From Chrysomallon squamiferum (Eukaryota > Mollusca > Gastropoda > Neomphalida > Peltospiridae), in the NCBI GenBank assembly GCA_012295275.1, contig CM022676.1, positions 8,706,086-8,738,585 of the forward strand: a DNA stretch of 32,500 nt. Direction: 5' to 3'. The notes below the pieces were generated by a model. It saw only the letters and a program-made list of their open reading frames with translations, was not told where the DNA came from and did not search any database. A program made the position numbers and the translations under genes. Positions 9,351-19,384 of the stretch are shown one piece after another (the stretch's first letter is position 1; every line of letters begins with the position of its first letter).

Positions 9351-9690
9351 TTTTAATCGACAGTAGTCTCCGTTTTAAAATAACGTGTAAGATTTTACTG
9401 ACATTTCTTGAGTTCAGGTAATATTTTTTAGTCGATAGTTTCTCAGTTTTAAATGAATAATTAAGATTTGACTGATATTTCCGTGTTCAGGTAATTTTTT
9501 ATTATTATTATTTTTTTTTATTATTTTTTTTTTTTTATTATTTTTTTTTTTTTGAGTTTCTCAATTTTAAATTAATAATTTAGATTTTCACTGATATTTT
9601 TTTTTATGTTATTTTTTAATCGATAGTTTGTCAGTTTTGAAGCAATAATTAAGATCTGACTGATATTCTTGAATTGAGGTCAGCTTTTAG
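9351..9690. repeat. Degenerate tandem repeat, four ~70-bp units
   Basis: Four diverged units begin near 9351, 9425, 9553 and 9611. They share (T)n-A(G/A)TCGA.AGT, TCTCAGTTTTAAA, AATAATTAAGAT and CTGATATT..TTCAGGT. The third is separated by a T/TTA expansion (9494-9553). Confidence 0.75.
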
Positions 9691-10024
9691 TCTTATATAT
9701 ATATATATAATATAAAAATATAAAAAAAAAAAAAAAAAAAAAAAAATATTACATGAAAACAATTTGGCAGATTGTTTTCAGTTGTATGTATTACAAAGTT
9801 CGAATATATAAAATATAGATCAGGTTTATGACGTCATCTTTCAAAAATTCGTTTAAATAAGCTCGGTTTATGCGTACCAACTGACCTCATTACAATTTCG
9901 TTTAAAGATCAGATGGTGTTTTCGAGGTAAGTTCATAGAATAAGTTTAAAGTACATAGCTGGTAGTTCTAGATGAGCTTATATGAAACTGTTTTAACTAA
10001 AATTTGGTTTTTGAAAATTAGAGT

Positions 10025-10190
10025 TTAGAACTAAACAATTCATTTAAGGTTTAGTTATAAAAAAATTGTCATTTTAGTTTATCAAGAGCTTAGAAAATAA
10101 TAAAAAAAAATCATTAAAGTTTAGTTTATCAAAACTTTAGAATAGAACATAAAAAATTCGTTTAAAGTTTCGAATTGTATTCATAAAATA
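10025..10190. repeat. Degenerate ~50-bp tandem repeat
   Basis: Repeated variants of AATTCATTTAAGGTTTAGTT and TAGTTTATCAA.ACTTAGAA occur about three times. Related ATTCGTTTAAA words are found at 9847 and 9897. AT-rich, non-coding. Confidence 0.5.
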
Positions 10191-10439
10191 TTCCCAAAGA
10201 TTAAATTATGAGTTGAGTTAATTAGAATTATTTCATATTTCAAGCTATATTCATATATTTTATTCATATTTTGAATTCACTTCAGAAAAAGGTATATAAT
10301 TCCAATCAGATATATTCAGGGTCATATTCAAACTGAGAATGATATAAAATATTATTGCAAATGTTAAATAAATAAAAAAGAAATATAAATTTTAAAAAGT
10401 TTGACTCTAAAGAAATTCTTCAGACTGAAAGACTCTAAA

Positions 10440-10756
10440 TATAGTAGTAGTAGTAGTAGTGGTAGTAATAATAATAATAATAGTAGTAGTAGTGGTAGTA
10501 GTAGTAACAGCAGTAACAGCAGTAGTCGTTGTAGTAATAGAAGTTGTTATTTGGGTCTAACAGTAGTAGTTGCATTAATAGGAAGATTATTAGCAGCAAC
10601 AATGACAGCAAAAGTAGAAGAAGAAGTTGCGTTTGGTGTTGTAGTTGCAGTAGTAGTAGTAGTAGTAATAGTAATAGCAGCAATAGTAACAACAACAACA
10701 ACAACAACAACAATAACAACAACAACAACAACAACAATAATAATAATAATAATAAT
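10440..10756. repeat. (TAG)n / (CAG) / (AAC)n / (AAT)n triplet repeat
   Basis: GTA/TAG triplets run with CAG interruptions to about 10687, followed by AAC triplets to 10737, then AAT. It generates Ser-, Asn-, Leu- or Tyr-rich frames in several phases, all rejected as genes. Confidence 0.93.
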
Positions 10757-11089
10757 AAAATTCATTCCTGTTGGCTCTGACTCCATCAGCCAATCAAATT
10801 AAAGTTTTCAAACCCGCATCGGCCATTGATTGCCCAGCTTTTAAAACACCCCAAAGCTTTAATCGAGATGTATGAATCACCAGCAAACTTTTTTTTTTTT
10901 TTTTTTTCCTCTTCTTCTTCTTTTTCTATGCTACATTAAAAACAAATCGCTTCGCTTCGTCTTTGTCAAATGATTACCGAGAGGTCATGGCTGAGAATGG
11001 CCCTACATTTGTGATAGTCGATCGTATCATAGACAAATTTGATACTTTTTTTGAATTGAATTCGACAGACCATTGAACCGCCAAATAAG

Positions 11090-11109
11090 AAGCGCCCCCT
11101 AGTGGCCCA
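11090..11109 (-). promoter_or_regulatory. Near-consensus CTCF-type binding motif
   Basis: The minus strand reads GGGCCACTAGGGGGCGCTTC, which fits the bilaterian/vertebrate CTCF core (CCA C/G YAG G/A GGGCGC) almost throughout. Occupancy is unknown. The surrounding 10760-11480 is mixed non-repetitive DNA with poly(T) and (AAG)n tracts. Confidence 0.45.
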
Positions 11110-11479
11110 CTAACGATACACTTGTCGGTGATTAAGAGACCCTCTGATGTCTTCCATTTTTAATTTTTTTTTTTTTATTCGCTTTTGTTTGTTTCACAAA
11201 AAGAGAAAAAGAAAAAAGGAGAAAAAAAAGAAAAAACAAGAAGAAGAAGAAGAAGAAGAAGAATCGAAACAGGCGAAGGGGCAAAAGAAAGAAAGAAAGA
11301 AAGGAAAAAAAGTCTTCCTGGGACATCACTTCAAATAATCCCAAACAGCGCGTGCTACTGAGAGAAAAAAAACCAAAAAAAAAAACATGTCGTCTGTTCC
11401 AATCAATAGATATCGCGTGCTCTCGCGCGATTGTCGAACATTGCAATAATGATATCTTGCAAAAAGCTTATGGTTTAAT

Positions 11480-12497
11480 CGATAATACTATGTTACTAGC
11501 TGGTCATGCGGGCTTGGCCTTAGCTGGTTAGGTCATGCTATTTGTGTTTTTATTATTAGCCTTTGTTATCTTCCTAGTTCTGTGTTGTTGTTGCGTACGT
11601 TCCACCGCATGATTCATTATTTACGTACTTTTATTTCTTCAGTTTATCAGGTATCGATGTTTTCCACGTTTCAAACCTTAATGTTCAGTACTTTTTGTGT
11701 GTTTATGCTGTATTTATATTTTTTTTTAGTTTGGTTCATTTTATTTTATATTGATATGCACTCTGTTGTTCAGTTTTTTGTTGTTCTTTTATTAAAAAAT
11801 TTATTTTGGTGGGTTTTTTTCATTATTTATTTATTTAGTTATTTTGTTACTTACTTATTTATCTACAGGTTTGTTTGCCTGTTTATTTTCTTATTTATTT
11901 AGTTATTTTCTCATGTATTTATTTATTTATTTTTGTCGCTTATTTACCAGATATTTCGTGGCTATAATATTTCTGTCGTATTTTGATTTCTTTTGTTTTT
12001 GTTTTCTACTTTTCTACTCTGTGTTATCTTCTTTTCTTCCTTCTCTTTTCTTCCTACATTCCGATATCATACTATCTCTATCTCTTTCTAGTGTTTTTTG
12101 TTTGTTTGTTTTAAAGTTTTCTCAGACAATTTTAAAAGGTTTCAAATACACGTATCTTCATATATATATATAGAGTTATATATACCATACGTATATTCAT
12201 TTATATTAGTACTAATGCTATAACAACAACAAAAACCATTTAGAGTTATGACAGTATTAAACAGCAATAATGCATAAATGTCTTCAAATGTATAAATATA
12301 TATATATATATATACACTTACCTCATCGTTTATGAAACATTAGTAATAAATCTTCCATCATATTTTTATTTGTTTGTTCGTTTATTCATTTATTTATTTA
12401 CATTTTTATTCTTATATTTATATTCTTATTGTTTCTTCTTTATAAATATTCTATCATTTTTCTTGTTTCTTTTACTTTTATCATCTTGTTTTTAAAA

Positions 12498-12528
<31 letters not shown>

Positions 12529-12660
12529 GGTTAAAAAATTCCATTATGTCACAGTGATAATGGCACCAAAATATAATCCATTTTGCCCAAGAGCGACAAT
12601 AACTAAGACAGTTAACAACAACTTGAACACCCTAAAGGATCTTTATAAAGAATCACAGAT
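11480..12660. other. T-rich low-complexity intron segment
   Basis: Dominated by TTTA/TTTC words, (TA)n at 12160-12170 and 12296-12313, and a 27-28-base T run at about 12500-12528. Hydrophobic plus-strand frames here result from T richness. No gene or element was recognised. Confidence 0.7.
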
Positions 12661-12780
12661 CTTATAATTGACATATGACACAGAATTACCTTGGGCTGTT
12701 TATGCAAAAACGTTTTTTTTTTTACACGTTTACAGAAAAAAGAAGACAGAAACAAGCTGAGGTATTGATGAATATCAGAT

Positions 12781-12782
<2 letters not shown>

Positions 12783-12869
<87 letters not shown>
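12783..12869. repeat. (GA)n microsatellite ending in a G run
   Basis: About 80 bases of AG dinucleotides that end in GGGGGGG at 12863-12869. Confidence 0.96.
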
Positions 12870-12870
<1 letters not shown>

Positions 12871-13199
12871 ATTTTCGGAGAACCATCTTTCTCTCCTTTT
12901 TTGTTCTTCTTGTATTAAACCACTATTTACTTTATTTTAGTGTTTAACAAAAACGCGTTCCCTATTAATAGTCTCGTATTACAATGATTTCATTTCAAAG
13001 ACTATTACGTTTTACAAAATAATATTCTCAATCACCTAAAGAACCATTATTTGCAAAAGAAATTCTTCTTCTCTTTGCCACTTATTATTATTATTATTTT
13101 TTTTTTTCTTCTTCTTGCTTCAAAACAGGAATCACTCAGGACTAACAAAATTAATTCAAGTAGAAAAATAATACGAAAAAGAAAAAAAAAAAAAAAAAA

Positions 13200-13765
13200 G
13201 TTCCACAAAGGGAACACTGAAATGTGTGCAATCCATAATCAAAGGCACCGCGACTGGAGGGATTTACAACAGAAGACGAACTTTTCAAAGCTGTTTTCTA
13301 AACGCATTATCGGGGCATCTGGTAAACGTCCAGTGCACAAAAATCGCATTAAGCTGATATTCAAAAGCCATTTTGTGTTGCAGAAGAAGATAATATTTCG
13401 GGTCGGCCTTGCAGGAACAATTTTTTCTCTCTCTCTCTATTAAAAAGGGACTCCTTTTGACGCTCAATTAGCCATGAATGGCACGTGATGGATTGCGTCA
13501 CTTCTCGTGTCCGGAACGAATCGCAACAGATCCGGAACGCACTATCACGCCACGAACGGATCACACGTTAACTATATTTTTTTTGCGGTGCTTTACGGGA
13601 ATCGCTAATGCGTTTCTCTTTGTGACGTCAGGCGCGGATGCCACACTTGCACTTCCACTGAAAATTGTTGTGGCCTGTCGTAATTGGATTTGTTCCAAAA
13701 GAAGAAATGGGGTTTCTTTAGAGATCAGGCGATCGAATGGAGTACGATCGATAATTTTTGATCTT

Positions 13766-13768
<3 letters not shown>
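13200..13768. other. Non-repetitive, CpG-containing intronic block
   Basis: Non-repetitive DNA with many CpGs, GGCACGTGATGG near 13480 and TGACGTCA at 13623. A 96-codon plus-strand frame (13478-13768) has no recognisable domain or repeat and is probably chance. Bounded by a 34-base T run (13768-13800). Confidence 0.4.
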
Positions 13769-13801
<33 letters not shown>

Positions 13802-13872
13802 TTATTTTAAGAAAATTTACTGAAAATCGAAGGACATTATGCAAATTAACACACGACGTTATTAATGTGTCT

Positions 13873-13896
13873 GATGATGATGATGATGATGATGTT
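13873..13896. repeat. (GAT)n tract
   Basis: Short run of GAT triplets just before the CRE-bearing tandem repeat. Confidence 0.85.
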
Positions 13897-13971
13897 GATG
13901 TTGATAAAAGTGGATCATTTTAATGTTAATGTTGTTATTTCAAGACGGAATAACGTACCTTTAACTATCAT

Positions 13972-14034
13972 GAAGATGATAATGACGTCAGTAATGGTGA
14001 TAATGACGTCAGTAATGGTGATTATGACGTCAGT
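13972..14034. repeat. Three 21-bp tandem units, each with a CRE palindrome
   Basis: Units of the form GATAATGACGTCAGTAATGG repeat with an exact 21-base period. Each contains the perfect palindrome TGACGTCA (13983, 14004, 14025), the cAMP-response-element/ATF core. A half-related TGACGTAA follows at about 14054. Confidence 0.9.
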
Positions 14035-14309
14035 ACCAAATTTATAGATGTATAATGACGTAACATATCTTGATATAAATTCATTAGAAGACCTAAGCAG
14101 TTTGGTCACTATTTTCTCATTCATTAATCTTAATATAGAATCAAAAAACTTACCAGTCTGAAGGTTTATCGATAATATATCATTAATCAACAATCGATGA
14201 TTTTAGTGCATCGATACGTTTATTCCGATAATAATTATAGATTCACTTAGTTTAAATACAAATATCCTAATCTACTTTATGGCAAATAAACAGATGGTTG
14301 AAATTAATT

Positions 14310-14332
14310 AATTAATTAATTAATTAATTAAT
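14310..14332. repeat. (TTAA)n tract
   Basis: Perfect AATT/TTAA tetranucleotide run, followed after a few bases by a poly(A) run (14349-14366). Confidence 0.9.
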
Positions 14333-14429
14333 CACACTGGTTAATATAAAAAAAAAAAAAAAAAAACTATATAATAAAAATGTTATCACTAACAACAGCA
14401 ACATCAATAACAATAACAGCGATAGTAAT

Positions 14430-14433
14430 AATG

Positions 14434-14470
<37 letters not shown>

Positions 14471-14490
14471 AAGAAGTAGTAGTAGTAGTA
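14430..14490. repeat. (GTA)n microsatellite
   Basis: GTA/TAG triplets with one AAG interruption, abutting one end of the repeat element at 14504-14800. Confidence 0.93.
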
Positions 14491-14503
14491 ATAAAATTAA
14501 TTT

Positions 14504-14800
14504 GATTTCGTTTCGGTGTGTAATTAAGAATATGACTTTTTTTTAAATTTTAAATTTTTTTATTTTAAACTGCTAATAAAATAGATTGGATTGTTCAAGC
14601 TTTAAAAACAGTCTCGTTTGAAAGGAATATTCTAATTGAAATTTCATTAAATATTTTCTTTGCACGAAGTTTCAGAGTTCCATTCAAACGGAAATTTGTT
14701 TTCTAGTTTGAGTTAAATTAAGAAATTGTAATTGAATTGTATAATAAAACAGATTAAATTAATTAAAATGTTAAACTCGATTATTATTTGTTTCGTTAGC
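14504..14800 (-). mobile_element. ~270-290-bp dispersed AT-rich repeat, copy A (inverted)
   Basis: The reverse complement of this stretch aligns along nearly its whole length with 21836-22098. Shared blocks include ATAATCGAGTTTAACATTTT, ACAATTCAATTACAATTTCT, TTCCGTTTGAATG.AACTCT, AAAGAAAATATTTAA, TCTATTTTATTAGC and TTCTTAATTACA. It lies between (GTA)n and (TTA)n microsatellites. No coding capacity or terminal inverted repeat was recognised, so it could be a MITE, SINE or LTR fragment, or an unclassified family. Confidence 0.75.
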
Positions 14801-14807
14801 AGGGAGA

Positions 14808-14808
14808 G

Positions 14809-14850
<42 letters not shown>
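14808..14850. repeat. (TTA)n microsatellite
   Basis: TTA triplets adjoining repeat copy A; continues into CAT/ATC triplets to 14885. Confidence 0.94.
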
Positions 14851-14944
14851 ATCAGCATCATCATCATCATAATCATATCATCATTATGCTGTATTATTAC
14901 TACCACTATACTTATCATTCAACTAAAATAAAAATAAAAGATAC

Positions 14945-15170
14945 ATATACAGACAGACAGACAGACAGTCAACGAACACAGAGAAGACAGACATATAGAT
15001 ATGTAGATAGTTAAATAGTTAGATGGACAGTTACATAGATAGACATATAGATATATACAAATATAGACAAACACACCTACATACATACACACAGTCAGAG
15101 ACACAGAACGACAGATAGATAGATAGAGAGAAAATCAGACAGACAAACAGACAGACATATCGATAGATAG
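14945..15170. repeat. Imperfect (ACAG)n / (GATA)n tract
   Basis: Tetranucleotide words ACAG, GATA and ATAC are interspersed, with no gene. 15171-15394 beyond it is non-repetitive with no recognised feature. Confidence 0.75.
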
Positions 15171-15394
15171 AAATGACGCAGATGGACATTCTCCCCAATT
15201 TCCTTGTTAATTTACTGTTCCGAGTATTCTGAATGACTAAGCTAATGAATGAAGGTTTGACGAGTCCTTGATACGTTTTTTTAAAATGATAGTTATTACG
15301 AGTTAGTAAAGTAATTTACTTGTAATGATAGGAGTGCAAGCAGTAATGTACGGTTGACATACTCAGTGTGTATAATCATCGATCAGCGACTACG

Positions 15395-15670
15395 GTTCTG
15401 TTGTCTGTATGTACGTGTGTATGTCTGTGTGTATATAAGTATATAATACATATGTGTGTCTGTTTGTATGTGTGTGCGTATATTTATGTCCATGTCTATG
15501 TTTTGTGTGTGTTTGTGTGTATTTGTGAGTACTGTGTCTGTGTGTGTGTATGTGTGTCGTAATATATATATATATATATGTCTATGTGTTTGTGTGTGTA
15601 TGTATGTGTGTGTCTGTAAGTGTGTATGTAAGTGTGTGCGTATGTTTATGTGCGTGTTTGTGTGTGTGCC
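15395..15670. repeat. TG-rich imperfect repeat, (TGTA/TGTG)n
   Basis: Alternating TG with TA and TGTA interruptions and (TA)n at 15561-15578. It yields Cys/Val-rich or His/Thr-rich frames that are not genes. The block ends about 250 bases downstream (in gene sense) of the Ig1 exon. Confidence 0.9.
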
Positions 15671-15918
15671 TTTAAACACGTACAGACAAAACATCATTGT
15701 TATTTTATCCTTTTTTCATATCAGCAACTTTATAATTTCCATCAACGACATGACGTCATTACGAAGCGAAAAAAAACCCCCAAAACAAGTGGATGTAAAA
15801 AAAACCCAAAACAAACCGCTTACTCTTCACAATGCATATTTTTCACCAGCCCTTCCCTTCCCCACCAAACAGTGTTATATCATATTATATTATATTATAT
15901 CTCTGAGCTGAATTTTAC

Positions 15919-16251
15919 CTGCGTTGACAGTCACGTTTCTGCTTATAATCTTCCCGACGCTGTTGGAAGCGAGGCATCTGTATTCGGCGGTGTGAACGCT
16001 GGCGAGAAAAGCCGAATCCTCGAACTTATGGAAGACCAGGGTATTGTTAGGCAGGACGGTCAACAGCCCCGGCACGTCGTCAACTGGAGTTCCGTCCCCT
16101 CCCTTTATCCACTCGACAGAGGGCGCTGGACGTCCGAAGGCGGTGCAGGCGATGGACACGCCTTTGGTGTTGGCGAAGCTGACCAGGGACGGCGGGTTCC
16201 AGATGAACACAGGGCCACGTGGTTTGGTAAGCGGTGATTCTGTGGATAAAT
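15919..16251 (-). CDS. Dscam: Dscam exon encoding Ig domain 1
   Basis: This 333-base exon (111 codons, phase 1 at both ends) encodes the N-terminal Ig domain, which in Dscam forms the horseshoe head with Ig2-4. The acceptor is a strong pyrimidine tract ending TTTCCAG at 16252, and the donor GTAAAA starts at 15918. A few linker residues precede GPVFIWNPP. The disulfide cysteines are in VSIACTAFG and AEYRCLASN, and the core tryptophan is in SVEWIKG. DVPGLLTVLPNNTLVF matches the Dscam Ig1 signature (DVPG, then NGTL/NNTL), and GKIISRNVTVNA is the final strand. NNT and NVT are potential N-glycosylation sites. The first codon is split and needs one base from the unseen upstream exon. An overlapping open frame on the plus strand is an antisense shadow. 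Confidence 0.92.
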
Positions 16252-16329
16252 CTGGAAAGAAAATAAAATAAAAGAATAAAATTTATATTTAGTTTAGATA
16301 AGAAGAAATCTATAGTTTAAACTTTTGTG

Positions 16330-16615
16330 TGTGTGTGAAATAAGTTAACTGCGGTAGACGTAATAATTTGTACATGTGTGTGTGTGTATTTGTATGTATG
16401 TCTGTGTGTTTACTGTGTGTGAATGTCTCTGTCTGTTTGTCTCTTAGTGTATATGTTCGTATGTATTTATGTATATATGTATGTGTCTACATATATATAT
16501 GTATCTATATATAAGTATGAATTTATCTATATGTGCATGAACGCATATATATACATATATATATATATATATGTATGTATGTGTATATACCTATATATGT
16601 GTATGACTGTATGTA
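16330..16615. repeat. (TG)n / (TATG)n / (TA)n imperfect repeat
   Basis: TG-rich stretch with ATGT and TATA variants, (TA)n at 16543-16572. No gene. Confidence 0.88.
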
Positions 16616-16620
16616 AAAGG

Positions 16621-17340
16621 TAAAACAAAAAAGCTATATCCTTTGTTTCTGAATTTTTAGGGAATAAAACACAAACTCTAGTGATACAAACAATACTAAA
16701 ATTTAGTGCGTTTTTGTTTTTATTAGTTTAATTTTTCATTTTCTTCTTTCTTTCTTTCTTTCTATAATAATTCTCCTCCGTAATATATAGTTTTAAATTA
16801 TTAACGACACACGTTGCCATTCATTCATCCTTCCATCCATTCTTTCTTTCTTTCTTTCTTTCTTTCCTTACGGTTAACAGTACGCTGCAGCTGAAATATG
16901 CCCCAAAATATCGGTCAGCAAGAATTAACACAAATTAAAAAAAAAAAAAAATTAAATTTAAAATAAAAAAAATTAAAAAACATTAGTAATAATAATAGAA
17001 AGAAAATGCACAGCTGTGATTTCACGCTTATAATCCGGAAAGAATTAGAGAGAAACAGATTTAAAACTTTTTAAGCTGATTATAAAAATAGAAAATAATA
17101 ATCCTACGATCAGACGATATAAAAAAAAAAAAAAAAAAAAAAATTAAAAAAAAAAATTAAAAGATAATTTTTTTTTTAAATAATGAAAATAACAAAAATA
17201 ACAAAATAAGAATAATGATGATGTTAACAATAACTCTAATATTAACAAGAACAACAGTACTACGACTACTACTATTGCTAATAATAATGATGATGTCATC
17301 AGATTGTGAGGTCATTGTTCTACATTCTGGTCACAAGCTC
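16621..17340. other. AT-rich sequence with (TTTC)n and poly(A)
   Basis: Contains (TTTC)n at 16745-16762 and 16842-16866 and poly(A) runs near 16937 and 17121-17143. No gene or element recognised. Confidence 0.7.
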
Positions 17341-17519
17341 TGTGGTTAATCCGTGAGGTTTTTAGGTCAAATCTCAAAAGGTGAATTTCTATCCTTAAAG
17401 CATAAACGTACCCATGCTGATAGAGGTAATCTGCTTATTTTGCTATATTTCGATGGAAACAAAACACCCCCTAAAAAAAATGAAACCCCAAACACAAACA
17501 CTATATAACAAAAAATAAA

Positions 17520-17572
17520 TAAACAAACAAACAAACAAACAAACAAACAAACAAACAAATAAATAAATAAAA
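17520..17572. repeat. (AAAC)n / (AAAT)n tract
   Basis: AAAC tetranucleotides followed by AAAT. The minus-strand frame across it (17367-17723) reads FVCLFVCLF and is a repeat product. Confidence 0.92.
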
Positions 17573-17865
17573 ACACACTAAGATTCTCGGATCTTGTTTT
17601 CAGAACAGACGTCTTCTCATGATAACTATCAATAATTAAGTCTGTCTGAATTAATCTTGTCATATGAAATTGTAACCTTAACCCATCGTGTGACAGGGAG
17701 AGGAAATTAAACAGAGGTGTCAAGATTATTCACATCAGGAAGAGCTGATAAGTCGATTCTATCAGTTTTATTGAAAAATGATATCATTGTCGTGAGGGAA
17801 AAAAGATTAACAGAACGGTAACCCTTAACACGAATAATTATAAAACAGCTGTGTCGTTCTCCTGG

Positions 17866-17887
17866 GTATTATTATTATTATTATTAC

Positions 17888-17923
<36 letters not shown>

Positions 17924-18016
17924 GTCGTCTCATCATTATCATTATTATTATTATTATTATCATTATCATTGTTGTTGTTGTTTTTGTTGTTTTTACTGCT
18001 GCTGCTGCTGCTGCTG

Positions 18017-18079
<63 letters not shown>

Positions 18080-18081
18080 TA

Positions 18082-18117
<36 letters not shown>

Positions 18118-18127
18118 GAAGTAGTAG
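17866..18127. repeat. Compound triplet repeat ATT-GTT-ATT-GTT-GCT-ACT-ATT-AGT
   Basis: About 260 bases of triplets in successive homogeneous blocks, all in one register: TTA, TTG (17888-17921), TTA, TTG, CTG (17998-18017), CTA (18018-18077), TTA (18085-18116) and then AGT. No stop falls in one frame, giving a long Leu/Ile/Ala/Thr frame that is not a credible gene. Confidence 0.95.
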
Positions 18128-18349
18128 TATTGTTATTACTCTCTCACCCACACCCACAGAACATTCATTTTCCTCCTTCGCTCTATTTTTTTCTTTTTTT
18201 TTACACTCTTTTCGTTTTCCTTTCTTTCTTTCTTTATTTTTATTATTATTTTTTTTTTTCTTTCCCTCATCTGTTACATGTTAATGGCTTCTTCATTCAA
18301 TATGATATCTGTTCTCGGTTCCTGTGAGTGTTTATTTGATGAGCAATCT

Positions 18350-18527
18350 ATCTGAGGACGAGAGGAGAAAAGTACGGGTAATTTAACAATGTCGTTAATG
18401 AGAAAAAAAAACTATCTGTTGAGAGAGACCGGTAGTAGAGGGCGCCACGAAGCAGGTGCGGGGTCATCACTGGCGTGATCGCGTGACGTAATCAAAGTCA
18501 GTGGAATAGTCCATCGTGAGGGTGATT

Positions 18528-18562
<35 letters not shown>

Positions 18563-18590
18563 CGCAGGAGAGCTAATTCCGGCGAATCGT
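18350..18590. other. Non-repetitive block with a CTCF-like motif
   Basis: GC-richer stretch containing GGTAGTAGAGGGCGCCA (18430-18446), similar to a CTCF core, and CGTGACGTAA near 18482, followed by (AAT)n at 18529-18562. Confidence 0.35.
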
Positions 18591-18854
18591 ACAAGCCACA
18601 TTTTTTAATTTTTTTATATATTTTTTTAAATTTTAAGACAAACTAAGGAAAGAAAAGAAAGAAGAAAAAACAAAGAGACAGAAATAATAATAAAAATCAA
18701 GATTGGAGACAACTAACTAAATAAATACATTTAAATCTTTACAGCCCTTTTAAAATTAAATATAATACATATAAACATTGTTTATGTGGGGTTTTTTCGT
18801 TGATTTTAAGTTACCGATTGTATTATAAAATTATAACGACAACGACAGTGATAA

Positions 18855-19380
18855 AAACAACTACTACTACTTTCCACTTCAACTTTATGATTGCTGCTGC
18901 TATTACGGATGTTATTTCAACTTGCTACTGCAACTGCTAAAACAGTTACAACTACGTCTTCTGCTATTACTATAACAACGACAAGGATTTCTACTCAAAC
19001 TGTTTCTATTAATTTTAGTACTACGACCACTACTACCGTTGCTTCTGTTATTATTTCTGTTACTACTGTTACTACAACCTTTCTGTTGTTACTACAACTA
19101 CAGTAATAGCAATAACAAAACAAACTAATACCAATACTATAATTGCTGTACTGCTACTGCTGCTGTTGATGCAGCTGGGTCTACAACAACTACTACTACC
19201 GCTACTGTTGCGGCTGCTGCTACAACAACAACAACTACTACTACTGTTGTGGCTACTACTACTATTCCTACTACTACTACTGCTGCTGCTGTTGCTGCTA
19301 CTGTTCCTGTTGTTACTGCTACTGTTGCTGCTACTGCTGTTGCTGTTGCTGCTGCTTCTACAACTACTACTACCATTACA
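18855..19380. repeat. Degenerate (ACT/GCT/ACA)n triplet repeat
   Basis: More than 500 bases of imperfect CTA, CTG and CAA triplets. Thr-, Leu-, Ser- or Val-rich open frames on both strands are by-products. Confidence 0.92.
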
Positions 19381-19384
19381 CAAC

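Larger units (their letters stand above)
5067..15918 (-). other. 10.85-kb intron between Ig1 and Ig2a
   Basis: This is by far the longest intron bounded on both sides within the window. In arthropod Dscam1 the equivalent intron carries the alternative exon-4 array. Here I found no other open minus-strand segment with an Ig2-like cysteine and VVSW motif, only the 5112-5165 fragment. Its contents (microsatellites, repeats, non-repetitive blocks) are listed separately. 5406-5990 is non-repetitive AT-rich DNA in which nothing is recognised. Confidence 0.85.

Noticed and set aside
13478-13768. 96-codon plus-strand open frame in a non-repetitive block
   Set aside because: No recognisable family, no splice or promoter context, and the block's lower AT content makes such a length plausible by chance.
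15632-16237. 201-codon plus-strand open frame over the Ig1 exon
   Set aside because: Most of it is the antisense shadow of the GC-rich Ig1 exon, which has family-specific motifs and splice sites on the minus strand.
17851-18327. 158-codon Leu/Ile/Thr-rich open frame
   Set aside because: Encoded almost wholly by a compound triplet microsatellite; no domain and no evidence of selection on protein sequence.
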